A stretch of DNA of 64,000 bases. Origin: Laceyella putida (GTDB lineage Bacteria > Bacillota > Bacilli > Thermoactinomycetales > Thermoactinomycetaceae). The stretch is from assembly GCF_042665195.1 (NCBI RefSeq), contig NZ_JBHTBW010000040.1, positions 44,219 through 108,218 on the forward strand, in the 5' to 3' direction. The first letter of the stretch is position 1, and every line of letters starts with the position of its first letter. Positions 56,747 to 64,000 of the stretch are shown one piece after another. The notes under the pieces were generated by a model. That model made no database searches and was not told the DNA's origin. It saw only the letters and a list, made by a program, of their open reading frames with translations. Made by a program: the position numbers and the translations under genes.

Positions 56747-57067
56747 TTAATTTCTCGGTCCCCATAACATCACGGCCACGCCCATCAGGCAAATCGCTCC
56801 GCCCAGCCAGTCATAAAAATCAGGGGTCTTCTTATCGACCCCCCATCCCCATAATATGGACAGCACAATAAAAATGCCCCCATAGGCGGCGTAAACGCGA
56901 CCGAATGAAGGAAAGGTTTGGAATGTGGCGATCACTCCGTACAACACCAATGCGAGTCCGCCCATGATGCCGAAAGGGTAGGGTTTGCCTTCCCTCAACC
57001 AAAGCCATACGAGATAACCTCCGCCAATCTCCGCGATCCCAGCGAGCAAAAACCATAGGATGGTCAT
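56747..57067 (-). CDS. YnfA/UPF0060 family membrane protein
   Basis: This 106-residue protein has four hydrophobic helices. It opens [20 protein letters not shown], with [17 protein letters not shown] near 58 and an end [19 protein letters not shown]. This is typical of the YnfA (UPF0060) family in the small multidrug resistance clan. ATG at 57067 follows AAGGAGAG. A longer upstream frame to 57262 crosses intergenic DNA. Efflux activity is not demonstrated for most members. Confidence 0.9.
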   Translation of the reverse strand: MTILWFLLAGIAEIGGGYLVWLWLREGKPYPFGIMGGLALVLYGVIATFQTFPSFGRVYAAYGGIFIVLSILWGWGVDKKTPDFYDWLGGAICLMGVAVMLWGPRN

Positions 57068-57120
57068 GGATTCACTCTCCTTCTGTTTTGTGAGATATTT
57101 TCTAGTATATCCTTTGCTGT

Positions 57121-57147
57121 TGCCGGTTGGCGAAAGTTCGGCAAGTG
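57121..57147. repeat. hairpin with TTGGCGAAAGTTC motif, copy 2
   Basis: TTGGCGAAAGTTCGGCAAGT at 57128-57147 matches copy 1 with one base missing and one changed. TTGCCG at 57121-57126 can pair with CGGCAA at 57140-57145. It lies ahead of the YnfA-type gene. Confidence 0.5.
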
Positions 57148-57258
57148 AGGGTTTCTTCGTTCTCATCCGCATCCCGAAATTTCCTTGCTTGTCGGTTGGC
57201 CAATTCATGGATGAAAAAAGAGCCATCCACATGGATGACTCTATTTGTGTTCCACCCA

Positions 57259-57915
57259 TCACTCTTGGACCGGTGCCGGTTCTGCTTGATTGCGCAGGTT
57301 AAGATAAAACTGCGCCGAGGTGGCCGACATGTAAGGGGCAATCCAGAGGAAGCCGATCCCGAGCGTCAAAATGCCCAGAAGGGCCCAGCCAATAAAGCTC
57401 AGTTGCAGGACGAAGTATTTCCACTTGTGCCCATCCATCATTTGTCGGCTTTTTGTGATGGCTTGATGGATCGAAAGGTTGGGGTCGTCATTGATGAGAT
57501 AGTAGGTCATCGAATAGGAGTAGGCTTTGATGATACCAGGGATAATCAACAGCAAAGACCACAACAAGGTGTAGAGAATCGTGAAGAAATACGCACCCAC
57601 GGCGCGAAAGTATTGTCTTCCGCTGGTGAAAAAGGTAAAGATGTCGGAAAACCGCGTTCTTTCATAACGGCTGAGTTGCAGGAAGACTTTCACTTCGCCA
57701 ATGGTAAGCGCGCTGACGACCAAATACAGCCAAAGGGGCGACGCCAGGTCTTTCCATGTCGTTTGGACTTCATAGTGTACTTCTGTTGAATAAGGCGGAA
57801 AGAATTCCAAAAAAACGCTGGCGATAAAGACAAATAAGGTAATGGCAACACCGAGCCCCCAATTTCCCTTAAGGGCGTTTCTTGCTTCTTGTTTCAGTTG
57901 TCGTCTCGTTTTCAT
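57259..57915 (-). CDS. DUF975 family membrane protein
   Basis: This 218-residue protein starts [20 protein letters not shown], the DUF975 opening. Four to five helices follow, with [22 protein letters not shown] in the middle loop and [19 protein letters not shown] and [18 protein letters not shown] near 130-165. The family is widespread in Bacillota and has no known activity. ATG at 57915 follows TTTTGGAGG. An upstream in-frame start at 57927 is less likely. Confidence 0.88.
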   Translation of the reverse strand: MKTRRQLKQEARNALKGNWGLGVAITLFVFIASVFLEFFPPYSTEVHYEVQTTWKDLASPLWLYLVVSALTIGEVKVFLQLSRYERTRFSDIFTFFTSGRQYFRAVGAYFFTILYTLLWSLLLIIPGIIKAYSYSMTYYLINDDPNLSIHQAITKSRQMMDGHKWKYFVLQLSFIGWALLGILTLGIGFLWIAPYMSATSAQFYLNLRNQAEPAPVQE

Positions 57916-58042
57916 GCAAGCCTCCAAAATGGAATGGATTTTAGAAAAACTGGACTTCTTATTCTATTTCAAACTATATTTATGTGTCAAGAACAGGAGA
58001 ATGTGGAAAAAGCCTGCGGAGCAGTCAGCGAATAGCGAGCCC

Positions 58043-58080
58043 AGACCGTCCGCATCCCAGGCGGTCTTTCGCTTTTTTTT
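58043..58080 (+). terminator. terminator hairpin in the leader of the queuosine operon
   Basis: AGACCGTC and GGCGGTCT form a stem, then TTCGCTTTTTTTT. It lies 124 bases ahead of queE. No preQ1 aptamer of a known class was recognised before it, so attenuation is only possible. Confidence 0.7.
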
Positions 58081-58203
58081 GATTGCCAATCATCTTCCTA
58101 TTGCAGAGAGGGAAGCCCTTTTGCTAGCATGGCTAGTAGGTTGTTTTTCATAGAGGCAACTGTTGGTGTTGCCCCATTTTGTTGCAAGAGAAGAGGTGCA
58201 TTT

Positions 58204-58920
58204 GTGCCACAAGCGCATCGATCCATAGATGAAGTGAAAATCCCCATGGTGGAAATATTCCAAACGGTTGAGGGAGAAGGGACACGGGCGGGGTATCCGA
58301 CGACGTTTGTGCGGGTGTTCAACTGCAACCTGCGCTGCACATGGTGTGACACGCCCTACAGTTATGCGCCCGCCAAACCGGAGTATTTCGCCACGATTGC
58401 CGACATCGTCAATGAAGTGAAGCGGTATGGCAACCACCACATTTGCCTCACGGGTGGCGAACCGCTCATTCACGGAGAGAAATCGCTGCTCCTGATCCAA
58501 GCTTTGGCGCGCGTGGAGGAAGTGCGGGACCTTCACATCGAAACAAACGGAGCCATCCATCTGGCCCCGTTTCACGAATGGCGGGAAGCCGAGCCCGATC
58601 TGGGGAAAAAGGTGCGGTTTGTCCTGGATTACAAATTGCCAGCCAGCGGGGAACAGGACAAGATGATCGAGGAGAACTTCGCTTTCCTGCGCGAAACGGA
58701 TGAAGTCAAGTTTGTCATCGCGGATGAGGCCGATTTTGATGTGGCGGTGCAGGTGGTGAACCGGCTGGTCAAACGGGGTGTGCCGCTGTTCAGTCCCGTT
58801 TGGGAGACGATGCCGCCCGCCCGCCTGGTAGAATTGATGTTGGCAGCACATCTGACGCATGTGAAATTGAATTTGCAATTGCATAAAGTCATCTGGGATC
58901 CAAACGCAAGAGGAGTGTGA
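58204..58920 (+). CDS. queE: 7-carboxy-7-deazaguanine synthase QueE
   Basis: This 238-residue radical SAM enzyme contracts carboxytetrahydropterin to 7-carboxy-7-deazaguanine. The cluster cysteines are in FNCNLRCTWCDTP near 38-45 (CxxxCxxC). TVEGEGTRAGYPT lies just before, and LTGGEPLIHG near 80. GTG at 58204 has GAGGTG at good spacing. The open frame begins further upstream at 58129 without a site. queC starts directly after the stop. Confidence 0.93.
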   Translation: MPQAHRSIDEVKIPMVEIFQTVEGEGTRAGYPTTFVRVFNCNLRCTWCDTPYSYAPAKPEYFATIADIVNEVKRYGNHHICLTGGEPLIHGEKSLLLIQALARVEEVRDLHIETNGAIHLAPFHEWREAEPDLGKKVRFVLDYKLPASGEQDKMIEENFAFLRETDEVKFVIADEADFDVAVQVVNRLVKRGVPLFSPVWETMPPARLVELMLAAHLTHVKLNLQLHKVIWDPNARGV

Positions 58921-59616
58921 ATGGACATGAGCAAAAAAGCCGTGATCGTGTTGAGCGGCGGTTTGGACAGCACGACTTGCATGGGGATGGCTCAGGCGGA
59001 AGGATATGAGCTGTACCCCATTACCTTTTATTATAATCAACGCCATGATAAGGAAGTGGAACACGCGCGGAAAGTGGCGGCACACTATGGCGTGGCTGAC
59101 CGCCACAAAGTGGTGGACGTCTCCTTCCTCGGCCAAATCGGTGGCAGCGCCCTGACGGATCAGTCGATGGAGGTGCCCACGTCCGGCGTGGGTGACGAGA
59201 TTCCGTCCACCTATGTGCCCGCCCGCAATCTGATCTTCCTTTCGCTGGCAACCGCCTATGCGGAAGTGATCGGGGCCAAGGTGCTGTACACGGGTGTCAA
59301 TGCAGTCGATTACAGCGGCTATCCCGATTGCCGACCGGAATTTATCCAGTCGATGGAGGAGACGATCAATCTCGCGACGAAACTGGGCGTCACCTCTGAT
59401 GAGAAATTGCGGATAGAGACGCCGCTCATCTCGCTGACCAAAGGCGAAATCATCGAGCGGGGCCTTGCGCTCGGTGTTCCCTATGAATTGACGACTTCTT
59501 GCTATGTGGGGGACGCGGAGGCTTGTGGGGAATGCGACAGCTGTCTCTTGCGCTTGAAGGGGTTTGCGGAGAATGGCGCTGAAGACCCCATCCCATATAA
59601 AAAGAAGATCGGGTGA
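58921..59616 (+). CDS. queC: 7-cyano-7-deazaguanine synthase QueC
   Basis: This 231-residue ATP-dependent amidotransferase-like enzyme converts CDG to preQ0. The PP-loop motif SGGLDSTTC is near residue 12. The four zinc cysteines are in CYVGDAEACGECDSC near 194-208. GAGGAG lies upstream. ATG at 58921 and ATG at 58927 are both possible starts. It overlaps or abuts queE and queD, so the four que genes form one operon. Confidence 0.95.
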   Translation: MDMSKKAVIVLSGGLDSTTCMGMAQAEGYELYPITFYYNQRHDKEVEHARKVAAHYGVADRHKVVDVSFLGQIGGSALTDQSMEVPTSGVGDEIPSTYVPARNLIFLSLATAYAEVIGAKVLYTGVNAVDYSGYPDCRPEFIQSMEETINLATKLGVTSDEKLRIETPLISLTKGEIIERGLALGVPYELTTSCYVGDAEACGECDSCLLRLKGFAENGAEDPIPYKKKIG

Positions 59617-59621
59617 GAACG

Positions 59622-60008
59622 ATGCCTGGGAAATATACGTTAGTCAAACACTTTTGGATTTCCTGCGCGCACCGTGTGCCTGGCGCGGGAAAATGTGAAC
59701 GGCTCCATGGGCACAATTACAAAGTCACTTTTTGCGTGGAAGGGCATGAATTGGACGAACAGCAGATGTTGATCGACTTTCGTCAGGTGAAGCATGCAAT
59801 TGAGGAAAAATATGATCACCATTTGTTGAATGAGTTTCCGGAGTTTGACCCGGAACAAGGGGGGCATGCCCCGACAACGGAGAAAGTGGCGGAAGTGTTT
59901 TTTCTGGCGATCGAGGAGTTATGCCGTCAAAAAGAGAACCGACCCAGCGTCAAATGGGTGGAAGTGGAAGAAACCAATGAAGCGTATGCCCGTTATGAAC
60001 GGGTGTGA
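59622..60008 (+). CDS. queD: 6-carboxy-5,6,7,8-tetrahydropterin synthase QueD
   Basis: This 128-residue T-fold enzyme makes carboxytetrahydropterin from dihydroneopterin triphosphate. The zinc His and catalytic Cys are in SCAHRVPGAGKCERLHGHNY near 14-33. YDHHLLNEF and the C-terminal VEVEETNEAYARY binding Glu follow. ATG at 59622 lies 6 bases after the queC stop. A GTG overlaps the stop as GTGA and is the alternative start. Confidence 0.94.
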   Translation: MPGKYTLVKHFWISCAHRVPGAGKCERLHGHNYKVTFCVEGHELDEQQMLIDFRQVKHAIEEKYDHHLLNEFPEFDPEQGGHAPTTEKVAEVFFLAIEELCRQKENRPSVKWVEVEETNEAYARYERV

Positions 60009-60020
60009 GGAGGAAGCGCG

Positions 60021-60512
60021 ATGAACGAAAAACAACAGGCGGAACTCAATCTCCATGCCCTCGGCGGCAAAACGGAGTATGACTTCCATTATAATCCTGA
60101 TGTGTTGGAAACCTTTGACAACAAACATCCCGACACGGATTATTATGTGAAGTTCAATTGCCCGGAGTTCACCAGCTTATGCCCCATCACCAATCAGCCG
60201 GATTTTGCCACGATTTATATCAGTTATGTGCCTGACCAAAAGCTGGTGGAAAGCAAATCGCTCAAACTGTATCTGTTCAGTTTCCGCAACCATGGGGATT
60301 TCCATGAGAACTGCATTGTGACGATCATGAAGGATTTGATCGAGAAAATGGATCCCAAATATATTGAAGTCTGGGGCAAATTCCTGCCGCGCGGCGGCAT
60401 CAGCATCGACCCCTATGTCAATTACGGCAAGCCGGGAACGCGTTGGGAACGGATCGCCGAACAACGATTGGCGCAGCACGATTTATATCCCGAACGCGTG
60501 GATAATCGGTAA
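60021..60512 (+). CDS. queF: NADPH-dependent 7-cyano-7-deazaguanine reductase QueF
   Basis: This 163-residue T-fold reductase turns preQ0 to preQ1. The active Cys lies in [12 protein letters not shown] near 54. [22 protein letters not shown] is the QueF signature near 77-98. The length suits the short YkvM-type enzyme of Bacilli. GAGGAGG precedes the ATG. It ends the operon ahead of a terminator, so the pathway from GTP-derived pterin to preQ1 is complete except for FolE. Confidence 0.95.
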   Translation: MNEKQQAELNLHALGGKTEYDFHYNPDVLETFDNKHPDTDYYVKFNCPEFTSLCPITNQPDFATIYISYVPDQKLVESKSLKLYLFSFRNHGDFHENCIVTIMKDLIEKMDPKYIEVWGKFLPRGGISIDPYVNYGKPGTRWERIAEQRLAQHDLYPERVDNR

Positions 60513-60517
60513 AAGAA

Positions 60518-60556
60518 CCGCTCCTGGAGCAAGCAGGCTCCGGGGGCGTTTTTCTT
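60518..60556 (+). terminator. terminator of the queuosine operon
   Basis: CGCTCCTGGAGC and GGCTCCGGGGGCG form a stem with mismatches, then TTTTTC. Confidence 0.75.
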
Positions 60557-60817
60557 AGGGGTGCATTTCCAAAAAAAATTTTTCGCTCCGTTTCGGTGAG
60601 GTTCTTTTTGAAAAATTTCAAGTGAAAAATGGGTTCCTACAAAAAAAGGTGTATAATTATTCAGATGGAGTGGCTGTTTCCACGGGCATTTGAGTCAAAA
60701 AAATGAGTTTTGTCACGAATGTGTCAGTGTGCGTTTCATTTCGCCAACCCAGTTACAGGATTCTCTCTTCGCGACTCTTGCGTGATGATTACTGACTTAA
60801 AGGAGAAGAGAGTGCAC
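60557..60817. other. promoter and leader region of rtcB
   Basis: A TATAAT at 60652-60657 is the best promoter element. No good -35 stands at 17 bases. AAGGAGAAG at 60800 leads into rtcB. No gene is seen, and the open frame from 60710 is not supported by a ribosome site. Confidence 0.45.
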
Positions 60818-62245
60818 ATGATCAAACAACATGACAATAACCACCGTGAACTGTCGTTGCCACATGGAACATTGCATGTCTTTGCCAATGAAGAAGTGTT
60901 CGCTTCATTGGAACAACGGGTTTATGACATGGCGGATAACAATTTGCGCATCCCGCGCAATGTGTATATGAGCTATACCCCCGATGCCCATGTGGGGGTG
61001 GGCACGTGCATAGGGACGACAGCGGTATGGAAAATGAAAGACGGATTTGTCTCCCCCTCCATTGTCGGTTCCGATATCGGTTGTGGGATGAGGGTGCATT
61101 TGACACCGCTAAGGGAGGAAGACATTCAGTCTAAGTCGCTCCGGCGTGAGATGATTGAATCGATTGAAAAGGTTGTTCCCGTCAACGAACGCCAATCTTC
61201 CGCTTATCAAGATGTGGAGATCGAAAAGGTGGTGGCCGAGGGGATCGAGGGGTTGCCCGTCTCCTACATCCCGGATGAGAAGCCATCGAAAAAGAGCCGT
61301 TCCCTCACCCATGTGGAACATGCCAAGTTTAAGTTTGACACGGATTATCTCGAATATATTCCAGAGAAGATGTGGAAGCGCGGTTGGCAAACGATCGGGA
61401 CGTTGGGTGGCGGAAATCACTTTGTTGAGTTGCAGGCCCTCTCCATCAATGAAGAGAAGCGGGATATCGCGGAAAAATGGGGCATGTTTGACGGACAAGT
61501 GGTGGTGATGATCCACTCCGGTTCCCGTGCCTGGGGCGGGATGATGGGACCCCAATACACCCGTGACTTCCGTCGCGCGATGGAGATGTGGGGAATCGAA
61601 AATCCAGATCCCACCTTGGTGTATGCGCCGATCCAGACGGACGAAGGGCAACGGTATCTCAACCTGATGTACTCCGCCTTGAATTATGCGGTAGTCAATC
61701 GTCACATGATTGCGTTTGGCGTGCGCCAAGGCTTAAAGGACGTGTTTGGTTCCGACTTTGAGATGCCCGTCTTGTATGACTTGATGCATAACTATGCCTT
61801 GCAGGAGTTTCACCGCAACCAAGCGATGCTGGTTCACCGTAAAGGCACGACGCGCGCGTTGCCGGCGGGTCATTTCCTCAATGCCAAACCTTATAAGGAA
61901 ACGGGTCATCCCGCGCTCATCCCCGGTTCGATGGGCACCTCCTCTTATATCATGGTGGGGGAAAAGGCTGGAGAAAAGAATTTCTATTCCATTTGCCACG
62001 GAGCGGGGCGTGTCCGTTCGCGCAAAGCGACGAAACAAGTGGTCACGATCGAGCAATTTGCCCAGTCGATGAAAGTGGGCACGGATGAGGAGATTTTGGT
62101 CAACCAACGGACCTTGAGAGACATTTTGGACGAGTGTCCACAGGCGTACAAAGATGTTGACCAAATCATTGATTCCGTTGTCGGCGCGGGTTTGGCATCG
62201 GTTGTGGCCAAGTGCAAACCGCTGGCCGTCATCAAAGGGATTTAA
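60818..62245 (+). CDS. rtcB: RNA ligase RtcB
   Basis: This 475-residue GTP-dependent ligase joins RNA 2',3'-cyclic phosphate or 3'-phosphate ends to 5'-OH ends. Metal and GTP sites are seen in TPDAHVGVG and GSDIGCGMR near 50-90, GGGNHFVEL near 195, HSGSRAWG near 230 and the guanylylated His in ICHGAGRVRSR near 395. ATG at 60818 is called. A GTG at 60812 has better spacing to AAAGGAG. It is a second RNA sealing enzyme beside Pnkp. No rtcA or rtcR is nearby. Confidence 0.95.
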   Translation: MIKQHDNNHRELSLPHGTLHVFANEEVFASLEQRVYDMADNNLRIPRNVYMSYTPDAHVGVGTCIGTTAVWKMKDGFVSPSIVGSDIGCGMRVHLTPLREEDIQSKSLRREMIESIEKVVPVNERQSSAYQDVEIEKVVAEGIEGLPVSYIPDEKPSKKSRSLTHVEHAKFKFDTDYLEYIPEKMWKRGWQTIGTLGGGNHFVELQALSINEEKRDIAEKWGMFDGQVVVMIHSGSRAWGGMMGPQYTRDFRRAMEMWGIENPDPTLVYAPIQTDEGQRYLNLMYSALNYAVVNRHMIAFGVRQGLKDVFGSDFEMPVLYDLMHNYALQEFHRNQAMLVHRKGTTRALPAGHFLNAKPYKETGHPALIPGSMGTSSYIMVGEKAGEKNFYSICHGAGRVRSRKATKQVVTIEQFAQSMKVGTDEEILVNQRTLRDILDECPQAYKDVDQIIDSVVGAGLASVVAKCKPLAVIKGI

Positions 62246-62290
62246 GTTCAGGCAGGGATGGGATAGAATAAAGGAAAGGAGGGAAGAGAA

Positions 62291-62734
62291 GTGACAGAAA
62301 ACTTTTACCTGCAACAAATGCAGATGATGGTTCAACATATGCGTGATGAACTGACTTCCATCGGCGTGAAGGAACTGCGCACTCCCGAAGAAGTGGATGC
62401 GGCGCTGACAGGGGAAGGCGCGCAAGGAACCACCCTGGTTGTGGTCAACTCGGTGTGCGGTTGTGCCGCCGGTTTGGCTCGGCCGGCCGTCGCGCTATCG
62501 TTAAAACATGATAAAGTGCCGGATCATTGGTATACCGTATTTGCCGGCCAAGACCGGGAAGCGACGGAGCGGGCGCGCTCTTACTTTGAAGGGCAACCCC
62601 CATCGTCCCCGTCGTTTGCGCTCTTAAAAGATGGCAAGCTGGTACATATGGTACACCGCCATGAAATTGAAAACGTGCCACTTGAAGAAATCGCGGCCAA
62701 TCTGACCAGCGCTTACGATAAATATTGTGATTAA
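62291..62734 (+). CDS. brxA: bacilliredoxin (BrxA/BrxB, DUF1094)
   Basis: This 147-residue protein removes bacillithiol from S-bacillithiolated proteins. The motif is NSVCGCAAGLARPA near 51-64 (CGC). FAGQDREATERARSYF and SSPSFALLKDGKLVH follow. The AAGLARPA wording is closer to BrxA (YphP) than to BrxB (YqiW), though the assignment between the two is tentative. The start is GTG behind GGAGGG. It is a single gene closed by a terminator. Confidence 0.9.
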   Translation: MTENFYLQQMQMMVQHMRDELTSIGVKELRTPEEVDAALTGEGAQGTTLVVVNSVCGCAAGLARPAVALSLKHDKVPDHWYTVFAGQDREATERARSYFEGQPPSSPSFALLKDGKLVHMVHRHEIENVPLEEIAANLTSAYDKYCD

Positions 62735-62742
62735 ACGAGGGG

Positions 62743-62768
62743 CTCCCCGAGTTGTCGGGGAGTTTCTC
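62743..62768 (+). terminator. terminator of bacilliredoxin gene
   Basis: CTCCCCGA-GTTG-TCGGGGAG, a perfect stem, followed by TTTCTC. Confidence 0.88.
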
Positions 62769-62844
62769 ACTTTTTAAACATCTGCCAGTGCCCAACCGCT
62801 CGGAAATTGTTTACAATAATAGATGAAGCGAAAGGGTGATCATC

Positions 62845-63885
62845 ATGGAGGTAGTGGCCTTTATTTTGCTGGCATTTTTTATTGCGATCATCATTTTGGT
62901 CAATGCGCTTTACCGCTCAGCCAAAAAGCCCCGCCCCAGACAGGTGTATACCTTGCCGGACTTGGGGATGCAAGAGCACAATGAGGAATTTGGCCAGGAA
63001 TTGAAAGCGTTCATTGAACATTTGGACAAATCCTTGGATGAAACGTATGTGGAACGCGTAAAAGAACGGGTGATTCGGGAGCATAAAATTAGTTTGACGG
63101 AGTGGGATAACCGTTGGTTTGAGTGGAAGCGGTATTTGGTGATAACGGCGCTCATGAAAAATGTCCCGATGTACAGCCGGGAAGTGGATGAAGTGTGGCA
63201 TGAGATGCTGATGTTTACCCGCGAATATGACGATTTTTCGCGCCGCTTCCTGAAGACGACCTTGCACCATGCCCCCAATGACGGTGACCAGCCGTTTAAT
63301 CCCCATGAGCGGGCCTGGTTTGACACAATCTATGTCTGTCTGTTTAAGCCGACCAAATTCAGCGTGCAAACATGGGGCGCTTTCTTGCGCCATCCGCTCC
63401 ATCGCGATGTGATCCAAGAGTTGAAAGAGGAATCCGTGACGGAGATTGCCAACCGGTATTTCAATGCGCATACTCAGGAAAATGTGCCGCATGTCGGCAA
63501 GTTGGTTTCATTCCTTATTCACTATCTGAAAGAGAAATTGGCCAAGATAGACGAGGCGGTGGCGAAAGAAGGCCCAAGCGTGAGCCGGTTCAAGCGATAC
63601 CGCCATTCGTTGGTGCCGCATCCAGATGAGGCCCTCATCATGTTGACCGGTGTGCTGTTTTTATCCACTTACCATGAAGACGAGTTTGCCGCGCAATATC
63701 AGAGGCTCCAGTTGAGGTCCAGCACAGATGGCGGCAGTCACACCTACAGCGGCTGTTCCTATGTTTCAGGTTGCTCAAGTGGCAACGATGGAGGAAGCGG
63801 TGGAGACCATGGCGGTTCCAGTTGCTCCAGCTCCAGTTGTTCCAGTTCCAGTTGTGGCGGCGGGGGATGTGGCGGATCATCGTAA
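62845..63885 (+). CDS. membrane-anchored protein with Cys/Ser/Gly-rich tail
   Basis: This 346-residue protein has one N-terminal helix (residues 2-24) and a large charged body. REVDEVWHEMLMFTREYDDF near 115 resembles the DLDxxWHxHL motif of glycine-rich-domain proteins. A second membrane-like stretch (ALIMLTGVLFLSTY) lies near 270. The last 50 residues are almost only Ser, Gly and Cys, with eight Cys in repeats such as SSCSSSSC and GCGGSS. ATG at 62845 follows GAAAGGGTG. Function unknown. The tail suggests metal binding or cross-linking. Confidence 0.75.
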   Translation: MEVVAFILLAFFIAIIILVNALYRSAKKPRPRQVYTLPDLGMQEHNEEFGQELKAFIEHLDKSLDETYVERVKERVIREHKISLTEWDNRWFEWKRYLVITALMKNVPMYSREVDEVWHEMLMFTREYDDFSRRFLKTTLHHAPNDGDQPFNPHERAWFDTIYVCLFKPTKFSVQTWGAFLRHPLHRDVIQELKEESVTEIANRYFNAHTQENVPHVGKLVSFLIHYLKEKLAKIDEAVAKEGPSVSRFKRYRHSLVPHPDEALIMLTGVLFLSTYHEDEFAAQYQRLQLRSSTDGGSHTYSGCSYVSGCSSGNDGGSGGDHGGSSCSSSSCSSSSCGGGGCGGSS

Positions 63886-63887
63886 CC

Positions 63888-63933
63888 AAAAAAGCCATCA
63901 TCAAGTCAGACTGACTTGATGATGGCTTTTTTT
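63888..63933 (+). terminator. very strong terminator before intron edge
   Basis: AAAAAAGCCATCATCAAGTC and its complement form a perfect 22-base stem with a 1-base centre, so the stem must open to form a loop. Seven T close the site. Confidence 0.9.
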
Positions 63934-63935
63934 CA

Positions 63936-64000
63936 GCGTGCCCAGCAAGCCGTTAATTGCTAGTTGGTGAAAGTCCAACCGAGGTAAGAGCCAAGTCGCC
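63936..64000 (+). mobile_element. 5' end of a group II intron (class C type), partial
   Basis: GTGCCCAGCAAGCCG from about 63938, then CTAGTTGGTGAAAGTCCAAC and CGAGGTAAGAGCC, has the look of the 5' end and first stems of bacterial group IIC introns: GUGYG-like opening and a stem with a GGUGAAAGUCC segment. The site lies directly behind a terminator stem, where class C introns insert. The rest of the RNA and any reverse transcriptase are outside the window. Confidence 0.7.

Noticed and set aside
57928..58203. Possible preQ1 riboswitch ahead of queE
   Set aside because: No known preQ1-I, -II or -III aptamer pattern was recognised; only a terminator hairpin is evident.

Overview
The window looks like chromosomal DNA of a spore-forming, Gram-positive Bacillota (Bacilli). 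Most genes have close Bacillus-type counterparts in Bacillus-type groupings: ykuU-ykuV, gcvH with a YusG-like gene, mnmM-ytqA, pdhABCD, queE-C-D-F, and singletons such as csoR, tpx, a bacilliredoxin and DUF1128/DUF309 genes. Ribosome binding sites are strong AGGAGG types, TTG and GTG starts are frequent, and simple T-tract terminators separate almost every unit. The base composition and the Hen1/Pnkp pair would fit a thermophilic relative such as a Thermoactinomycetaceae-like lineage. The species cannot be fixed from this sequence alone. I see no rRNA, tRNA, CRISPR array, prophage or complete insertion sequence.

Layout. 1-3.8 kb: the 5' part of a DUF2797 gene, a tiny gene plus an SDH-type Clp-fold proteinase, and an acyl-CoA ligase. 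4.0-8.0 kb: the bacterial RNA repair pair Hen1 (3' ribose methyltransferase) and Pnkp (kinase-phosphatase-ligase), followed by a dispersed repeat that ends in a hairpin. 8.2-9.7 kb: csoR, copZ and an alpha/beta hydrolase. 9.7-13.5 kb: a cobalamin riboswitch reading into a B12 ABC importer and a PduO-type adenosyltransferase. 13.5-17.7 kb: an ArsC-like protein and an ABC-2 exporter with its own TetR repressor. 17.7-21.2 kb: a MerR-methyltransferase fusion, a broken gerA fragment and a 5'-nucleotidase. 21.5-33.3 kb: redox, glycine cleavage, pckA, udk, tRNA modification, and membrane or HAD genes. 34-39 kb: the complete pyruvate dehydrogenase complex.

39.4-44.5 kb holds small housekeeping genes, an SDR, tpx and thpR. 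44.5-47 kb: a second, longer copy of the dispersed repeat, then thiC on the minus strand under a TPP riboswitch with its own promoter and terminator. 47-53.4 kb: an orphan ABC ATPase, a GNAT acetyltransferase, a site-2 protease, a VOC protein coupled to aconitase, and a divergent IclR regulator. 53.5-58 kb: small membrane or unknown genes and a MocR-type regulator that has lost its PLP lysine, divergent from a PNPOx-like flavoprotein. 58-60.5 kb: the queuosine precursor operon queE-queC-queD-queF. 60.8-64 kb: rtcB, a bacilliredoxin, and a membrane protein with a Cys/Ser/Gly tail. The window ends in what looks like the 5' end of a group II intron placed directly after a terminator.

No clearly new multi-gene system was found. 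The points most worth following are these: the RNA end-processing genes in one window (hen1-pnkp, rtcB, thpR), the two-copy 3'-UTR repeat with a terminal hairpin, the MocR protein without its Schiff-base lysine, the intron edge, and several small or broken genes (959-1138, 19097-19423, 53939-54118, 56318-56554).
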